64,000 nucleotides of DNA from Anarhynchus alexandrinus (taxonomy: Eukaryota; Chordata; Aves; Charadriiformes; Charadriidae): positions 253,831 through 317,830 of the forward strand of contig VUYV01000147.1 of the NCBI GenBank assembly GCA_008711295.1, in the 5' to 3' direction. Positions within the stretch are counted from its first letter, which is position 1. Each line of letters opens with the position of its first letter. Of the stretch, positions 1 to 12,425 are shown in pieces. Below the pieces are notes generated by a model. That model was not told where the DNA came from. It did no database searches and saw nothing but the letters and a program-made list of their open reading frames with translations. The position numbers and the translations under genes are program-made.

Positions 1-41
1 GTTTCAGATCTCATATGGTTAAAAGCACGGTGCTTGCTTAC

Positions 42-128
42 CTTTCACAGCGTGGTCCCACGTACCCAGCTGGGCATGCATCGCATATTAATCCACGACT
101 TCGGTCAAAATGGCACGTCGGGCTAAAG
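42..128 (-). CDS. LAMA2: LAMA2 exon (laminin EGF-like repeat, last exon in window)
   Basis: After completing the split Asn codon the exon reads FSPTCHFDRSRGLICDACPA, then GYVGPRCE and two bases of an Arg codon. This is the middle of an LE module (C-x-x-C-PAGY-x-G-x-x-C). The acceptor is ATCAACAATACAG|CTTTAG at 128 and the donor GAAAG|GTAAGCAAG below 42. Length is 87 nt, phase 2 to phase 2, so the next exon lies below base 1 and should begin with the third base of Arg and then Cys. The exon is rich in CpG compared with the surrounding intron. No defect is visible. Confidence 0.94.
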
Positions 129-3100
129 CTGTATTGTTGATATTGGGTAAGAAGAGGGACAAGGAAGAAACATAAAGAAAAGATGGTTAGCAGCATAGCT
201 CTCTTCCCACTTCAGAGATCATTAATTTGCAAAACAGTGCTCAGGAAAAGTGATTCTGGTCTAGGACATCGGGCTTAAGTTTGACTCCAACAAATTGAAT
301 TTGGAATGACTCTGCTATTTCTGCGACACTGAATATAGAGTAACGGATGGCAGCATCCCAATAGCCTGTTATTACGGGACTTGAGCCTGCCACCGAGTGG
401 TCTGGATACCACTAAAAAGGCAGGAATGTACAGCTGTTTGTTTGTGCCCCCGAGGGCCTGGCAAAACAATCTATGCCATAATGTGGCCCCTATACAAATC
501 TTTCTGAAGGACAACTTATTTGAAAGCTCGGTTAACTTTGTGTATAATAGGCTGTGAAAGGAACCCGCTGAATAAGAAAAGGGAGGGGCAAAAAGGGAAA
601 TATCTGGTGCAGCTCCCAGAGAGTGCATCTGAGTAAATTGAGTGCCAGTGACCTCAAGCAACAGGCCAGACAGGCACGCTGAAGTTTAAGAATAGCTTGC
701 AGAGTAGAAAGCTTTACCTCTTTGCTATGTTCTACTTATTTTTAGCTGGTTTTTTAAAATACAAATAAGGATACCGCAGGCATTTGCAAGCTCCACCTCT
801 CGACATCCATGTTTAACTCTGAACTGTGCTCCTTCGCTGCTTAGCATTTCACTTTCCATAATCTTACTCCCTTAACACACTTTTGTGAGGAAACCTCCTG
901 ATAGTCGGAAAAATACCGCCCAGAAGAAGAGGCAACCTGTTCTATCATTCTGGAATAATTACTAAAGACAGAGACATATGAGCACCTTTATAGGGCCTCA
1001 TCTAGATAATAGTAATCAATTCTGGTCAACCAAATAGAAAAACAGAAAAAGGAAAAAAAAATATAAAAGAATGGGAGCAGGTGCATAGTGGGTGACTATT
1101 TACAACAGGAAAACAAAGCACCTATCTGAAAACAAGACATTAAACTATCTTTTGTAACCTAGGAAAATAGAAGTTGAGAAGGAATATAATTGCCCTAACA
1201 AAGTTATCAGAAGGAAGGTATATTCAAGGTAAAAGTTCATGCTACAATAATAACAACAAATATACATAACCTGACCTCAGATAAAGTAAAGCAGGATATA
1301 AAATGAAATTTCTGGAAAATAGTAGGCACAGGGAAGACAGAAAATCTTAATTAGGATCATGTAATGTGATTACCTGCTGGCGACTGGATCCACTTCTTAG
1401 GAGTCATCCATCCTACAATCTGACCCCAGTTACTCTTTATTCTGTTTCTGTTATAGATAGTTTTCATATGTAAATACCCTGTCTGTCATAGGGCAAGTTA
1501 TCCCACGGACATAGGAGATCAGTAAGAAATATGTAGGAAGACCAGGTCCAGTAAACATAGACAGGTATTGGGATTTTCCTCTCTCCCATAAGGATTATGA
1601 CTGTGTTGTTTTGCAATATCATTCAATTAAGAATAGATTCACGAGTGCATGAGGAGCCAATTGAAGAAACAATAATTGTTCATTCTATTTTTAAATAGCA
1701 ATGAAAGCAATTTTCAACTGAAGCGCACATTATCATTGAATCTAATCAGCAGCACCTAACTTATTTCAAATAAGATCCTGCTTGTCAGTCCCAACCTCAC
1801 TCTTTCTAAGAGCTACAAGGGAAACTTTGTGGAGATGCTGTCACAGCTCATTATAGCATTGCACAAGATCGACTGTACCACGGTTCGATCAAGAGCTCTG
1901 AATTCAACTACATAAATTTTAAAGATAATAATAATAAAGTATTTATTATTACTAAGCAATAATAATGAATAGCAGAATTTCCATGTTTTAAGGGTTATGC
2001 TCAGACCTAGCATCCTTTGATTCTTTCTCTGACTTCTCTCAACACTAAACATTAATATATTGAGAAATTCCCATTTGCGTACTATAAAGGAAATATGTGA
2101 GAGCAGGGTGAGAAAAGAAGACCTTATCTTCCTGATTATTTAGAATTTCATTACTCACTAGTAATAAATACTAATGAACAGAGTGTACTGGTCTGTCAAA
2201 ACTAGCTTCAAAAAATTGTAGCCCCTCTGGATTCATCATCACTCTTTCAGTTTTTACATAAGAAAACAACATTAATACCAGTCACGACATGGGATAAGTA
2301 TGAATACACAGTATGGGTATATACGTGATAGGTCTATGTTGGGAGATAGGGCTTCCTAAAGGCTTACAAGTACATTATAGAAAACATCGCCTGGGAATAA
2401 GTTTGTAATTTTATTTAATTCCCCAAGAAAATATTACAATTCTGAGACCAACTCAAATTCCTAGTTCACATGCTATGAGTTTACTTGTGACCTTCCCAGG
2501 CTGAGTGAGATATTTTCTATCTCCCATTTCCGACGATAAAACATTCCTCTCAGGGTCTTCATTACCCATATTAAATTTGTTGCCACTTCAAGAGAAAAGC
2601 AGTAATTATCCTAGACATCTACATTTGGTAGAAAAAATTATATAGTAGTATGTCTGGTAATTTCTACGGAAAAAAAACCCCTATCAGTTTATCTGAAACT
2701 CCCAAAAGACTAAGAACGTGACAACAGTCTGTAAGAGTGATGCATTAATGAGAAGAGATAAGACAAAGAAGTCAAGCGTATATTACATATGCCATTTATA
2801 ATACGGGTATTGATCTCATTTGCATCATATAAGTACAAATATGGAGATATATGCAAAAAGTGGAAAATATAGCCCAAGATCTAGAAAACAAGCTTAGACA
2901 ATTTTAGTTTCCCGATTGGGCCAAGTTTTCTTTTCTGACATATGGCAAGTCACTTATCACTGTTTTGCTTCAGACGGCAGTTTTATGATTGGCTTCAATG
3001 ATTGCATATGGAAAATGCTGCCATTAGGAGACAGGAGAGGGAATGAGCAGCAGTTAAATCAGCTTAAGTTAACTATAGAACAACACCATCACCACCACAT

Positions 3101-5753
3101 TTCTAAAATGGATAGAACAGCTCTCCTCCACCTTATGTGGCATTGCAAAGAAAAAGATTCAAGTGCTGCAAAATATGCGATGGGAACCATGATAAACATC
3201 ATAAAGAAACAAAACACTGCTATAAAAGACAAAGCTTTCTTAATAGAAATATATCTCAGAGGTTCATTACATGGACAATATTCTCTATGCACCAGGAACT
3301 TAGTATTAAGCTTAGAGACCTACAGATGCCCTGTCATGTCATGTTAGGAATTAATATCTATAGACAGCTATTTATAACCATTTGTACATAAATTAGTCAC
3401 TTGTTAAGTTATTCAGAAATAACACGACATACACTACATCTCTACAATGACATGAGCTTGGTAGAAATTTCGTTATTTTTCATGTGAAGGATGCATGAAG
3501 GAATCTGAATTGTTTACATATATTATCCCTAGCATACCAAATTCACTGCCAACTAAGTAAGAAAGAAAAAGGAGTATTTTAACAGCCTTCAGGTAACACG
3601 CTAAATCTTTAACCACCTCTTTTTTTCCTAATAAAGAAATTTAATAATTGGTCTAGAAATGTAAAGTCATGTGAGCTTGAACCTTACAATGAGTTCTACA
3701 AAGCTTAAGGATGTTGTTCACAGTTTTGCTTTTGCTCATTTTAGAAATAAAAAGGTATTGCACAATTCTAAAGCAGGGCTAAATAGTAGAGTTCAGGAAT
3801 CCGAGTTTCACAGTTCAAGAACATTTATATACTGTATTTGTTTTGTACCTATATTTTTCAAGAAAACTAAATATTTAAAAGGGGACTCTCTCATTCAATT
3901 TCAAAAAAGGAAAGTAAAGCAGCCAGAACTCTGATGAATACGTAATAGAGGTCTCCAGGCATTTTGCCAATAAAAACCTCAATTCAATCTATTTGACTTG
4001 GTTTGTTGCACATCTGCACAAGATATAAATGTGATAGTGTTTTTTCCTGCTTTGTCAGTACAGTGTTCTCAAACAAGAGACAGAGAATTAATTAACTATG
4101 CAAGGAAATACTAACTATGTAAAAGCAATGAGGACATCAGAGGAGCCACTCCTGAGCAGCAGACATAATAAACCCATGTATATCTAATAAAACCAGCTGA
4201 AGGGCTGTGATAACAGGAAGACAGGCTCCCATTCCACAATCCCCTGGAATTTCTGCTGCTAAACTCTTAGATTATTCCTGCCCTGATCAGTGCAATTTTA
4301 ATAGGACACAATGCAACAACATTAGCCTGAACTACTTCAGAGCAAAATCTGGTTCATCTGTGCCTTATGTTGGCACACTGCCATTCAGGTGATGTTCTCT
4401 TCTTTACTTGCATCTTGCAGAGCTCCCTCTCTGTGCAGGTGGTAGCCACGCATTTTGCCCTGTAAACCTTAAGAAGTACTCTTTATACTCTTAAATAGTC
4501 AAGTTCATCTCATTGACAGAATCTGACTTCTGTTTCAGGGAAAAATGGGTTGAAATAGAAGATGCAGGGCTGAAGGGGAAAAAAAAAATTACTCCAGTGG
4601 ATTTATCAGGTCTATAGGCACTTAAAATGTTTAAGCTGTGTGAAGAGTTTGGGATGAGGCAGTGTCTGTGCATAGTTTACAATCTTCCATTACAATCCTA
4701 CAATCCTTCTGAAGGGCTTATGTGGACTAACAGTGATTCTTTTCAGAAGGGAGCCACACCCAATTTGTGGCAGGAATTGGGGCATTAGTTACCACTGCAA
4801 ACGGGTCAGACACGTACTCAACAGCTCCTGATCTTCTGAACAATTATTGTATGGGTTGCACCACAGCAGCTCGTCTGTGTACTTCTTGCACCAGGGCTTC
4901 TTTTCTCTAAAGCCACACTGGATAGCATAAACCAAATGTGCTAATTCAAACTGATACACATAATCTCCATTTTTAAGATGCACAAGAGAAGCCAACCATA
5001 CAAGATTCAGAACACTTTTCTTCAACTACATCGTGCCAAATGATTTTGGTATTGTTATTTTCCAGGTACTGACTGGGCCAAAACCAATGAAAAAATGTTC
5101 AAGCCGCTTGGTCTATTAAATTGTAGGTAGAAAGTAGTGCAGACAAGCTTCTGTAATCAAGGAAACATTTGTTCTTAGATCAGAGTTTTGATTAACTTTT
5201 CACTATTATTCTTATTTAATAAAACAAATTTATAGTGATTATTCTGAGATAGGCTGACAAAATATTTTCACTTGCAAGATCTCAGGCTGAATTCACACTC
5301 CAAACAAATCAACATTATCACTGACTGTTGACTGGAAGAAAGGGAAAATTAAAAGCAGAAGAAATCACTGTTTTATCTGATCAAGATAAATTGATTTTAA
5401 ATTCAATTATTAAAAAATCCCACACATCAAATCTGTAAATTCAGCTTTAAAACTAGAAACAACTATTCTTAAGGAAGACAGAAAAGCAAGCTCAATATTG
5501 ATTCAAAGAGCAGTCATCCAAATTCTGTGTTGTTCTTTCTAGCCTAGTCTCATTCAGCTTTTGTCTTGATCTTTGCCTCTGTGAAGCTAAGCAGTCTGTA
5601 CAATTTTAAAAAGAGCATAAAAGTTTATACTGCAGAATATATTATTTGATTAAAACACCAAAAATCTCAAGTGTACATGAAAAAGTATAAATGAAAAAAG
5701 TTATGCAACTTACTAAGTGAAAAAGTGTAATATGCAATAAACATATCTCTTAC
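129..5753 (-). other. LAMA2 intron (between exons 5754-5881 and 42-128)
   Basis: AT-rich intron with a GTAAGAG donor and an AATACAG acceptor. Open frames in it are short and not protein-like, except for the cysteine-rich one at 4789-5025, described separately. I see no LINE, LTR or strong tandem repeat. Confidence 0.85.
4789..5025 (-). other. Unrecognised cysteine-rich open frame inside a LAMA2 intron
   Basis: The frame is open for 78 codons after a TAG. It lacks an ATG near its start, so it is more likely an exon or decayed gene piece than a whole gene. It contains GDYVYQFELAHLVYAIQCG, then REKKPWCKKYTDELLWC and NPYNNCSEDQELLSTC: five cysteines and an amphipathic look. The last codon overlaps a possible donor (CAGTG|GTAACT). 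Immediately upstream, a second frame of the same strand (about 5008-5073) reads LENNNTKIIWHDVVEEKC and then SESCMVGF, after a pyrimidine-rich tract ending GGCCCAG. The two could be one coding segment broken by a frameshift. I do not recognise the family and the frame may be chance. Confidence 0.25.
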
Positions 5754-5881
5754 TTGTTAGAAGGTATATTTAGGGGGCAAGCACACAACTGACAGTCTTC
5801 AGCTGTCCCTTTAGTAGGATCACCATAGAAGCCAGGAAGACATCGATCACAATATGAACCACCTGTGTTGTGTTTGCAGTC
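5754..5881 (-). CDS. LAMA2: LAMA2 exon (laminin EGF-like repeat)
   Basis: The exon encodes DCKHNTGGSYCDRCLPGFYG, then a short linker, EDCQLCACPLNIPSN. It shows the canonical LE spacing: C-x-HNT-x-G-x-x-C-x-x-C-x-x-GFYG. The CPLNIPSNNFSP junction with the following exon is a laminin alpha-2 signature by recall. The acceptor is CTTCTGTTTAG|GACTGC and the donor AACAA|GTAAGAG. Length is 128 nt, phase 0 to phase 2; the last two bases (AA) join the C that opens the next exon to make Asn, creating an N-F-S sequon across the splice junction. Its cysteines pair with those of exon 12312-12425, so neither exon alone encodes a complete LE module. Confidence 0.95.
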
Positions 5882-8800
5882 CTAAACAGAAGATGAAAAG
5901 TACAAACTCACAATTAGAGAACTTACATATGGAAAGTCCTTGGAGTTCATTCACCTAGCCCATCCTCTCCACAGGGCTGTAAGAGGTCTGCAACATATAT
6001 TCTAATTTTCAGCTGCTGGTTGAGAAATAGTTCTAGAGGTTACCTATCACAACCAGTGCTTCATATGTGTCAGGTATTTGTGATCTTTTGGACCAGTTGT
6101 CTCTATGTAAAACAAAAAGAATATTTAACTGCAGACCTTTCTCTTTCCACCATACAGCAGCCATATTATTGTTTTAGCTTGCTTAAAGAAAAGCAACATT
6201 CAGCACAAAACAGGTTTAGTATTGCAGTCTTGCAACAGGCCGTATTTTGTGACAAACAGTTTTCAGATTTTGATCCCAGAAATACAGCTTAGACTACATA
6301 ATTTGTAAAAATGAATTATTACATTTCACATTTAAGTGCATTAGATTTTTTTGCAAGGTATACGGCTAGCAGTATACTAAACATATTTGTGAACAGTAGC
6401 AAAGCCTGAATTACTTAATTAATACTTATTTGCTAGAATAGCATCCAGACTATTTTATGAGCAGAAAGAAGGATGAGTGTACTGTATATAGGGCCCTGTC
6501 CAACAGTTTGTGTTCCTCTACGTGACTGGCTTTCCTAATACAAGAGACAGTTTATCAGAGCATATGAAACATCCAACATAAAAATGGCAGCACTAGATCT
6601 GCATTTTTGTATATAACCCTTGGCCTGATCTCAAATTAAACGACCTTTTGGCAGCATGGGAATTAGTCCTCTGAGAACAGGCTTCCCACAATGACTTGTA
6701 AGAACCAAATTTTAAAGAGTAATTACCCTTTCTACTCTTCTTTCCTCTCACAATATAGGATTTAGAAATTCTAAATACTTTGGCAGGATCCATGATAGGT
6801 TCAGAAAATTAGTTTCCTGGCTTAAACTCTTTCTTTTTTTTTTTTTTTTTTTCCACATTTTTATCATACCACATTATTCCTTTCAGTGCTATTTGCCACA
6901 AGATATCCAAGTGTAGCCCTTTCACAGTGTAAAACCAGAGAAAGTGGGACAAATGGTTTTGGCTCTTAAACGCCGTCTTGATGTGCTTGGGTATAGACTG
7001 AAAAAGCATATGGCAACTTGAAAAGACCAAAATGAAAGCCACGAGAGAGATTTTATTTAATAGGGTGTGTTTTGATCTGATTTAGAAAATGGGCCAGATC
7101 AAATCTAGAATCTGTTTCACCCAAGCTGCTGCTTAAGAACTCTTGAGTTTGTTTTGTTGTTTTTTTTTTTTTTTAAGGTGTAGGTATTTCCACACATGAT
7201 TGAATTTAAAATATTTTTAAGAACACTTCAAAATTGTTTTCTTATTTTAATAAGTCACGCATATGATACTGCATGATATTTGACAGCCTTACTGTCTGAA
7301 AGACATAATGTATCCTCAATAAAGGATTAAAAAAATAGCACTGTTCTAAGGAACACTGATTTCTTCTTCACAGCTTTCCAGGATTGCAATGATTTGTACG
7401 AAGTTTTTTTTGCATTGTGCTCTGCATAGCCAGTACCATACATTTGGGCAGCTGAAAAAGCAGTCATGAGCTCACAGGAGTCAAAAGCGTCTGCCTCCAG
7501 AAATGCTGTTTGCTGTTTAAAGGGTGCATTCTTATTGCTTGTGTATACAATCAGCATATCTTTGAAATGAAAGCACTAGTCACAATATTATATTTTCCCA
7601 TATTTGGTAGATTGTGAGCTAATACCAACTATTGAGACTCTTAGTAAAATAAAATTATGGCTTTAGAACCATCAGCTGGGTCAAATTCTACTTCATTAGG
7701 TCATTTAAGTCCATTTGATTGTTACTTCAAGTGCTGTCATGAAAAAAGAATCTACCGGCCATACTGAAAAAGTAGCTGGGAACATTAAGATATGCTTTTA
7801 AAGAAAGATGTGACAAAAATAATTTAAGTGTTTCAAAAGAAAAATCCTTTGCAATTCAAATTTTTTAAGGCATCATGTCAAATTATTTGTACTTTTTCTG
7901 AAAAATAATGGATTGTTCTTTTGTGTTAAGTTTAGCTTTAAATATCCTCAGACATATCTTAATGTTTTTGAAGAATATGAACAGCTTATATGTCAGGGAT
8001 GTTATTAAAGTGAAAGGAGCTAACACACTATTTTAAAGCTACACATCTCTTACAGAGTGGCATTTGCAGCTTCTGCTTTTTTTAAGTAAAAAACCCCCAA
8101 ACCTTCCATTTTGTAGGAAATAACAATTCATGTTACAAAGAGCTGACCTTCTTCTCTTTGATGAATTATTTTCTGAAACTCTGATGTCAGTCTTTTCCAT
8201 GTACTGTGTCGAATTCTCCACAACCCAGATCTGTGTATCTGCTTACTTCCTCACCGTGAATAAATAAATTTAAGAGCAAAAAATAAAAGAACCCCACACA
8301 TATAGTACCAAAATCTGAGCATATGTTGCACTGTGTATATGTTAGAGTTTAGCTGAGAAATAACGATCTTGTGTGGTCCTATACTTTTCTCCCTGAGTCG
8401 GTCTGGATTTTGCAGGACAAAGAACGAGGATTATGTAGTACATAGATGTGACATAAGTTGCCTGTTCTCTTCAGTGATCCACTAGAATTTATACTATTTT
8501 GCCAAATTTATAGATCACTTTAAGTACTGAAGTAGATGAGTTATTACCCCTTCTAAAGTTATTATCAATCCTCATGAGAAGTTTGTGTTTTCTTGATATC
8601 AACTGGTTCAGTCTCAGTTTGAAACTTGACAAATGTACAGCAGTGGTTTTGATCATCATCTAGTTTAAGCAATGTCTAATTATACTGAGATTATTTCCTT
8701 AAAACATGCTTAAGCCTGTGAAGTCTTAATTTCCTGTTCGGAGGAACATTTAATTATTTTGTGTCATGAGACTGGGTATAGAGAAGATCACGATCAACTG

Positions 8801-11800
8801 TCCCTAACCTGCTCAGTACATTATGTATGCTTTCTTTTTATTGTCTTGGAGACATAGTTTGCTCCAACACATTGATCTAGTGGTTTTGGTAAAATCAATG
8901 CCTTGTTCTATAGATCCATAGACTTAGTGGTCAGGAACGATTTTATGCTCAAATCTTTATGTTTTCAAATTCCAGGTACCGGATCTCGAACTATTTTCAA
9001 TGCATCAATTTTCTGTCTTTTATCTCCAAACACCATTAAACTTCACTTAGACAACCTCTGACTAAGCAAGACTGTGGAATTTATTTTTGTCCAAAATTTT
9101 ATGTACAAGTCAGACCTTGTTGCCCAAAGACTTTATTGCTGATGTCCTGGAGTGTGTTTTCCACCATTTCCCACTGAGCCAGCTCTCACCGTCTTGGAAG
9201 AAACCAAATGGAAATTTTTATGCCCAGTATCAGGGAACCCTAAATTCACACTGAAATACACTCCTGCTTCGCTGCATATGCAGCTGAGCATATAGCAATA
9301 TGGAGAGAAACAGTCTGACTAGAAGGCTAGTGATGAAAATAAAACTTTAGTCAGGGCGTATGACTGAGTCCAAGATAGTGCCTTTGGCACGCTGCTGCCG
9401 TTCCTCAGGATATCTGTCACAGAGACAACCAGGGAGGCTGCTAGTTTAAGCTCGTTAAAGAAAGCAGAAAGGGTAAGCCTGGGTGCCTATTTTAGTATAT
9501 TCCCTGGCCATCTAGACTGGACAATGGTATTGAGACTTTGGGAGAATGAATATGCTCTTCTGGCATTTTCAAACTGCCGTAATGTCAAGATTACACGGAC
9601 AATTCCCTTTTCCTGGTGTTACAAATGCAATCAGGATGTTGCATAAGCTTTACGTAATTTTCCCCTGTGGCATAGCCTACACTGCATTTAGCTTGGGATC
9701 TATCATTTTGTTACCGTGTACATGAAGATGGGTGAAGACATTTTGTCGCTCTTGTGATGAACACTGTCTAAAGCGCGTGTCCGCTAGCTCTGACACTGGC
9801 CTCAACCTACATGGTATGTGCTGTTTACACACAAAGGAATAAAATACAAAATGGATGCCACGGGGGAGAGCCCCCTTAGCCATTTGAGCATATCTTAGGG
9901 GAGAAAGATCTGCTTTCTCTGGGCTTACTAATGGGGATGTAGTGTTCTGCAATGAATGAAACACCTTGAAATGTATTTGCTTTTCACAAGGTTTAGGTTT
10001 AACCAACCTCCTAAAGCTACTGTAAATGTGTGTGTAACGCTACAAAAGAGTATTTCTGAACGTTAGAACTTGCCCTATGTACCAAAGCAGTTATGTATAT
10101 CACAATGGTAACAAGAATGATGTATCATGCAGCTCTATATGGTTGCTGTGGGGATCAAAGGGCTTTGCAGGTTACTGCAAGATACGCGTTAAAATGAGCT
10201 TTTTATACAGGCCTATGTCGAAGCAGATGATTTGAGCTTTTATCATGAGTCAAAAACATATTTCAGCTGCTTTTCAACTACATTTCAAAGCTAAGGAAGA
10301 GCAAAAAGAAGTATCATATCAGTAAATTAGGTGCCTAAATTGTCTGTTGTATTACTGAAAAAACACCATGAATAATAATAAGGCGGCCAAAAGGCTGTGT
10401 AAACCTCAATAGAAAGAATGCCTTTGATGTGAAACATTTCTCTTTTTCAGCATTCAGACTTCTCTCTCTTTCACTTCAAAAGGCTTATGATCCAAATTGA
10501 ACAGCAGCATTTAATAGCCTGCATGGATACTAACCAATCTAACTTCACTTTCAGTTTTTTCAAAGTAAGCTGCAAGAAAATCCAGAACTGATTTTAAGCT
10601 CCCTGTGCACCTCTTCTTTATAGGATGATCTAGCATAAGCTCAGACAGAACGCATAAAATACAGAATGCTTGATAATGCATATAAATTAAAGTACATTTT
10701 CAACTGGTTATTTTACACTTCCTTATCAGTGCTGTGTTATCTTTACACCAGCACCCTTGAAACATCGGGAGGGGGAGCTCTACTGTCTCAGTCAATAGTG
10801 CACGTCTGCCGAAAAGTGAAAAAGCACTACAGTATGCAACTATACGGCCTTCTCTTACATCCAGGCCGGTGCTATAGACAAAAACAAAGGGGGAACTCGT
10901 GCAAGGGCTAAAATTGAAGACAGAGAAGCAAGCAACCTTGGAACTCACATCTGGCTATGCACCCCTAAGCAAAATAGACAATAGTTATGATATACCTTAA
11001 ACAGGATTCTCCCTTCCCCTTCTTTTCTGTTAATTGATTTTATCCCACACTGATGTTATAGACATCATAGCTGGAGGCTACAGTCTTAAATGCAATAAAT
11101 TTTATCTTTGTCGAGAAACACAAATCCGTATTACCCTAGTGATAAATATTTTCATTGCATGTAAGTGAAGGATTCAAAACACGACTGTCATGTCGTACAT
11201 ATTTTTCATCCTAGGTACTTCTTTAAGGCTTACAGTATAATTAAATTGAGAATCATTTTAAGCTTCTATTCACGAAGAAGCAATTTGAAAAATTCACTGA
11301 TCCACACATTAAGGATATCTTGTTTTGCACTGCAATGCAATTAAACGTCTTGTATGGGCAAAACAGGAAGACCAGTGATAATTCTAAGTGCCAAATTACA
11401 TTGCAAAAAGCCTGAATTTTCATTTTGGATTTTTCCCAGCAGCTTTTTCTTAAGGAAATAAAAGGGAACATTTAGAAACACGCACAATACAGAGTCTGCT
11501 TGAAATTCTGCAGGGAAATGAGAGTATGATATCCCACTATACTGGCACTGGCTCAAATTGTGTTTCTGCAAGACTAATGAAATGAGAAATGTTGTTTCAA
11601 GCTTCATGCCATGTCAGACAATATAAAACTAAAAATGCCCTTGAGTTAATCAGAACAGTCTATTCAGCATAATTCACCCACTCCAAAAGGCTACTGAATG
11701 GGTTGGAAATAGTGGTGTGCTGGTAGGCTTTCTATGGAAAATATCACAGATTTAACTGCTGAATTAGGAGGTAATTACATAAAATCTCCATAGCTCCAAG

Positions 11801-12311
11801 TTGATTTAGCCAAAATCATATGCTTTTCTTATTTTTTAAAGTGCAATTTATTTATTAAGTGTTTCTTCAAGGAATTTAGATGAAGGAAGCCATTAACAAT
11901 ATCTTCTTGTCATACTAGAACAGAATTTACAAAGTTACCTGCTACATACTACGAATTAAATACACTGCAGGACATAGATGGGAGGGAGAGAAAAATCTCT
12001 CATGGAAGAATATTGATATATTTGCTGCTTTCTGCATGCCATACCTTATACTATTGATTCTATTTCAAAACATAAATCCTACGTGAATAAAAAATTTCTG
12101 GTGTTTAACCGTAGAAGCTACCATATCTTGGTGTGAGGGGATCCTTAACTTCATCAACAGTTCAACATAAAGATCTCTCCTGTCAATCGCTGAGTTTTTT
12201 TCTCCTTGAGTATTTCAGGTCTTAGAGGTTGTTAATTCAATTGGACAGGTATACTGAACTGATGTTGGCCATGTCCATGTTTCTACCACAGTTTCCTGTA
12301 GTGACACTTAC
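5882..12311 (-). other. LAMA2 intron (between exons 12312-12425 and 5754-5881)
   Basis: Intron with a CTG|GTAAGTG donor and a TCTGTTTAG acceptor. It contains a run of 19 T at 6834-6852 and one of 15 T at 7160-7174. Sequence around 9350-10030 and 10730-10900 keeps more CpG than the rest. No mobile element was recognised, and the short open frames show no domain. Confidence 0.8.
6834..6852. repeat. Poly(T) tract
   Basis: An uninterrupted run of 19 T. Read on the minus strand it is a poly(A), but no retroposon body is recognisable next to it. Confidence 0.9.
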
Positions 12312-12425
12312 CAGGCATTCCCCTGTGATATCATCACACGATTCTGCATGACCAAAGCATGTACATGGTGCACAGACTCCACCAAAAATTGTGCCATTCA
12401 CACGTCGATGTCGAGGCCAGCAAGA
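12312..12425 (-). CDS. LAMA2: LAMA2 exon (LE module after the laminin IV domain)
   Basis: This exon of exactly 38 codons encodes SCWPRHRRVNGTIFGG, then a VCAPC/TCFGHAESC cysteine pattern and CDDITGECL. The WPRHRRVNGTIFGG stretch and CFGHAESCDD are the residues that let me name the gene: they match LAMA2 as I recall it and differ from LAMA1 (which has a CL.G-YRV-G form). N-G-T is an N-glycosylation sequon. The acceptor is TTATCTTGCAG|TCTTGC and the donor CTG|GTAAGTGTC, phase 0 on both sides. The first half finishes the split LE module; from TCFGH a new full LE module starts and continues in the next exon. Confidence 0.95.

Noticed and set aside
275..661. 128-codon open frame, minus strand, just upstream of exon 42-128.
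   Set aside because: Sits in the intron on the sense strand but does not resemble laminin. The phase and acceptor of exon 42-128 already join cleanly to exon 5754-5881, so no exon is needed here.
2916..3347. 143-codon open frame, plus strand, in a LAMA2 intron.
   Set aside because: Low-complexity stretches (HHHHH, KKQN) and no similarity I can name; antisense to LAMA2 with no splice structure.
9677..10006. 109-codon open frame, minus strand, in a CpG-richer part of an intron.
   Set aside because: No recognisable family, no splice sites of note, and exons 12312 and 5754 join in phase without it.
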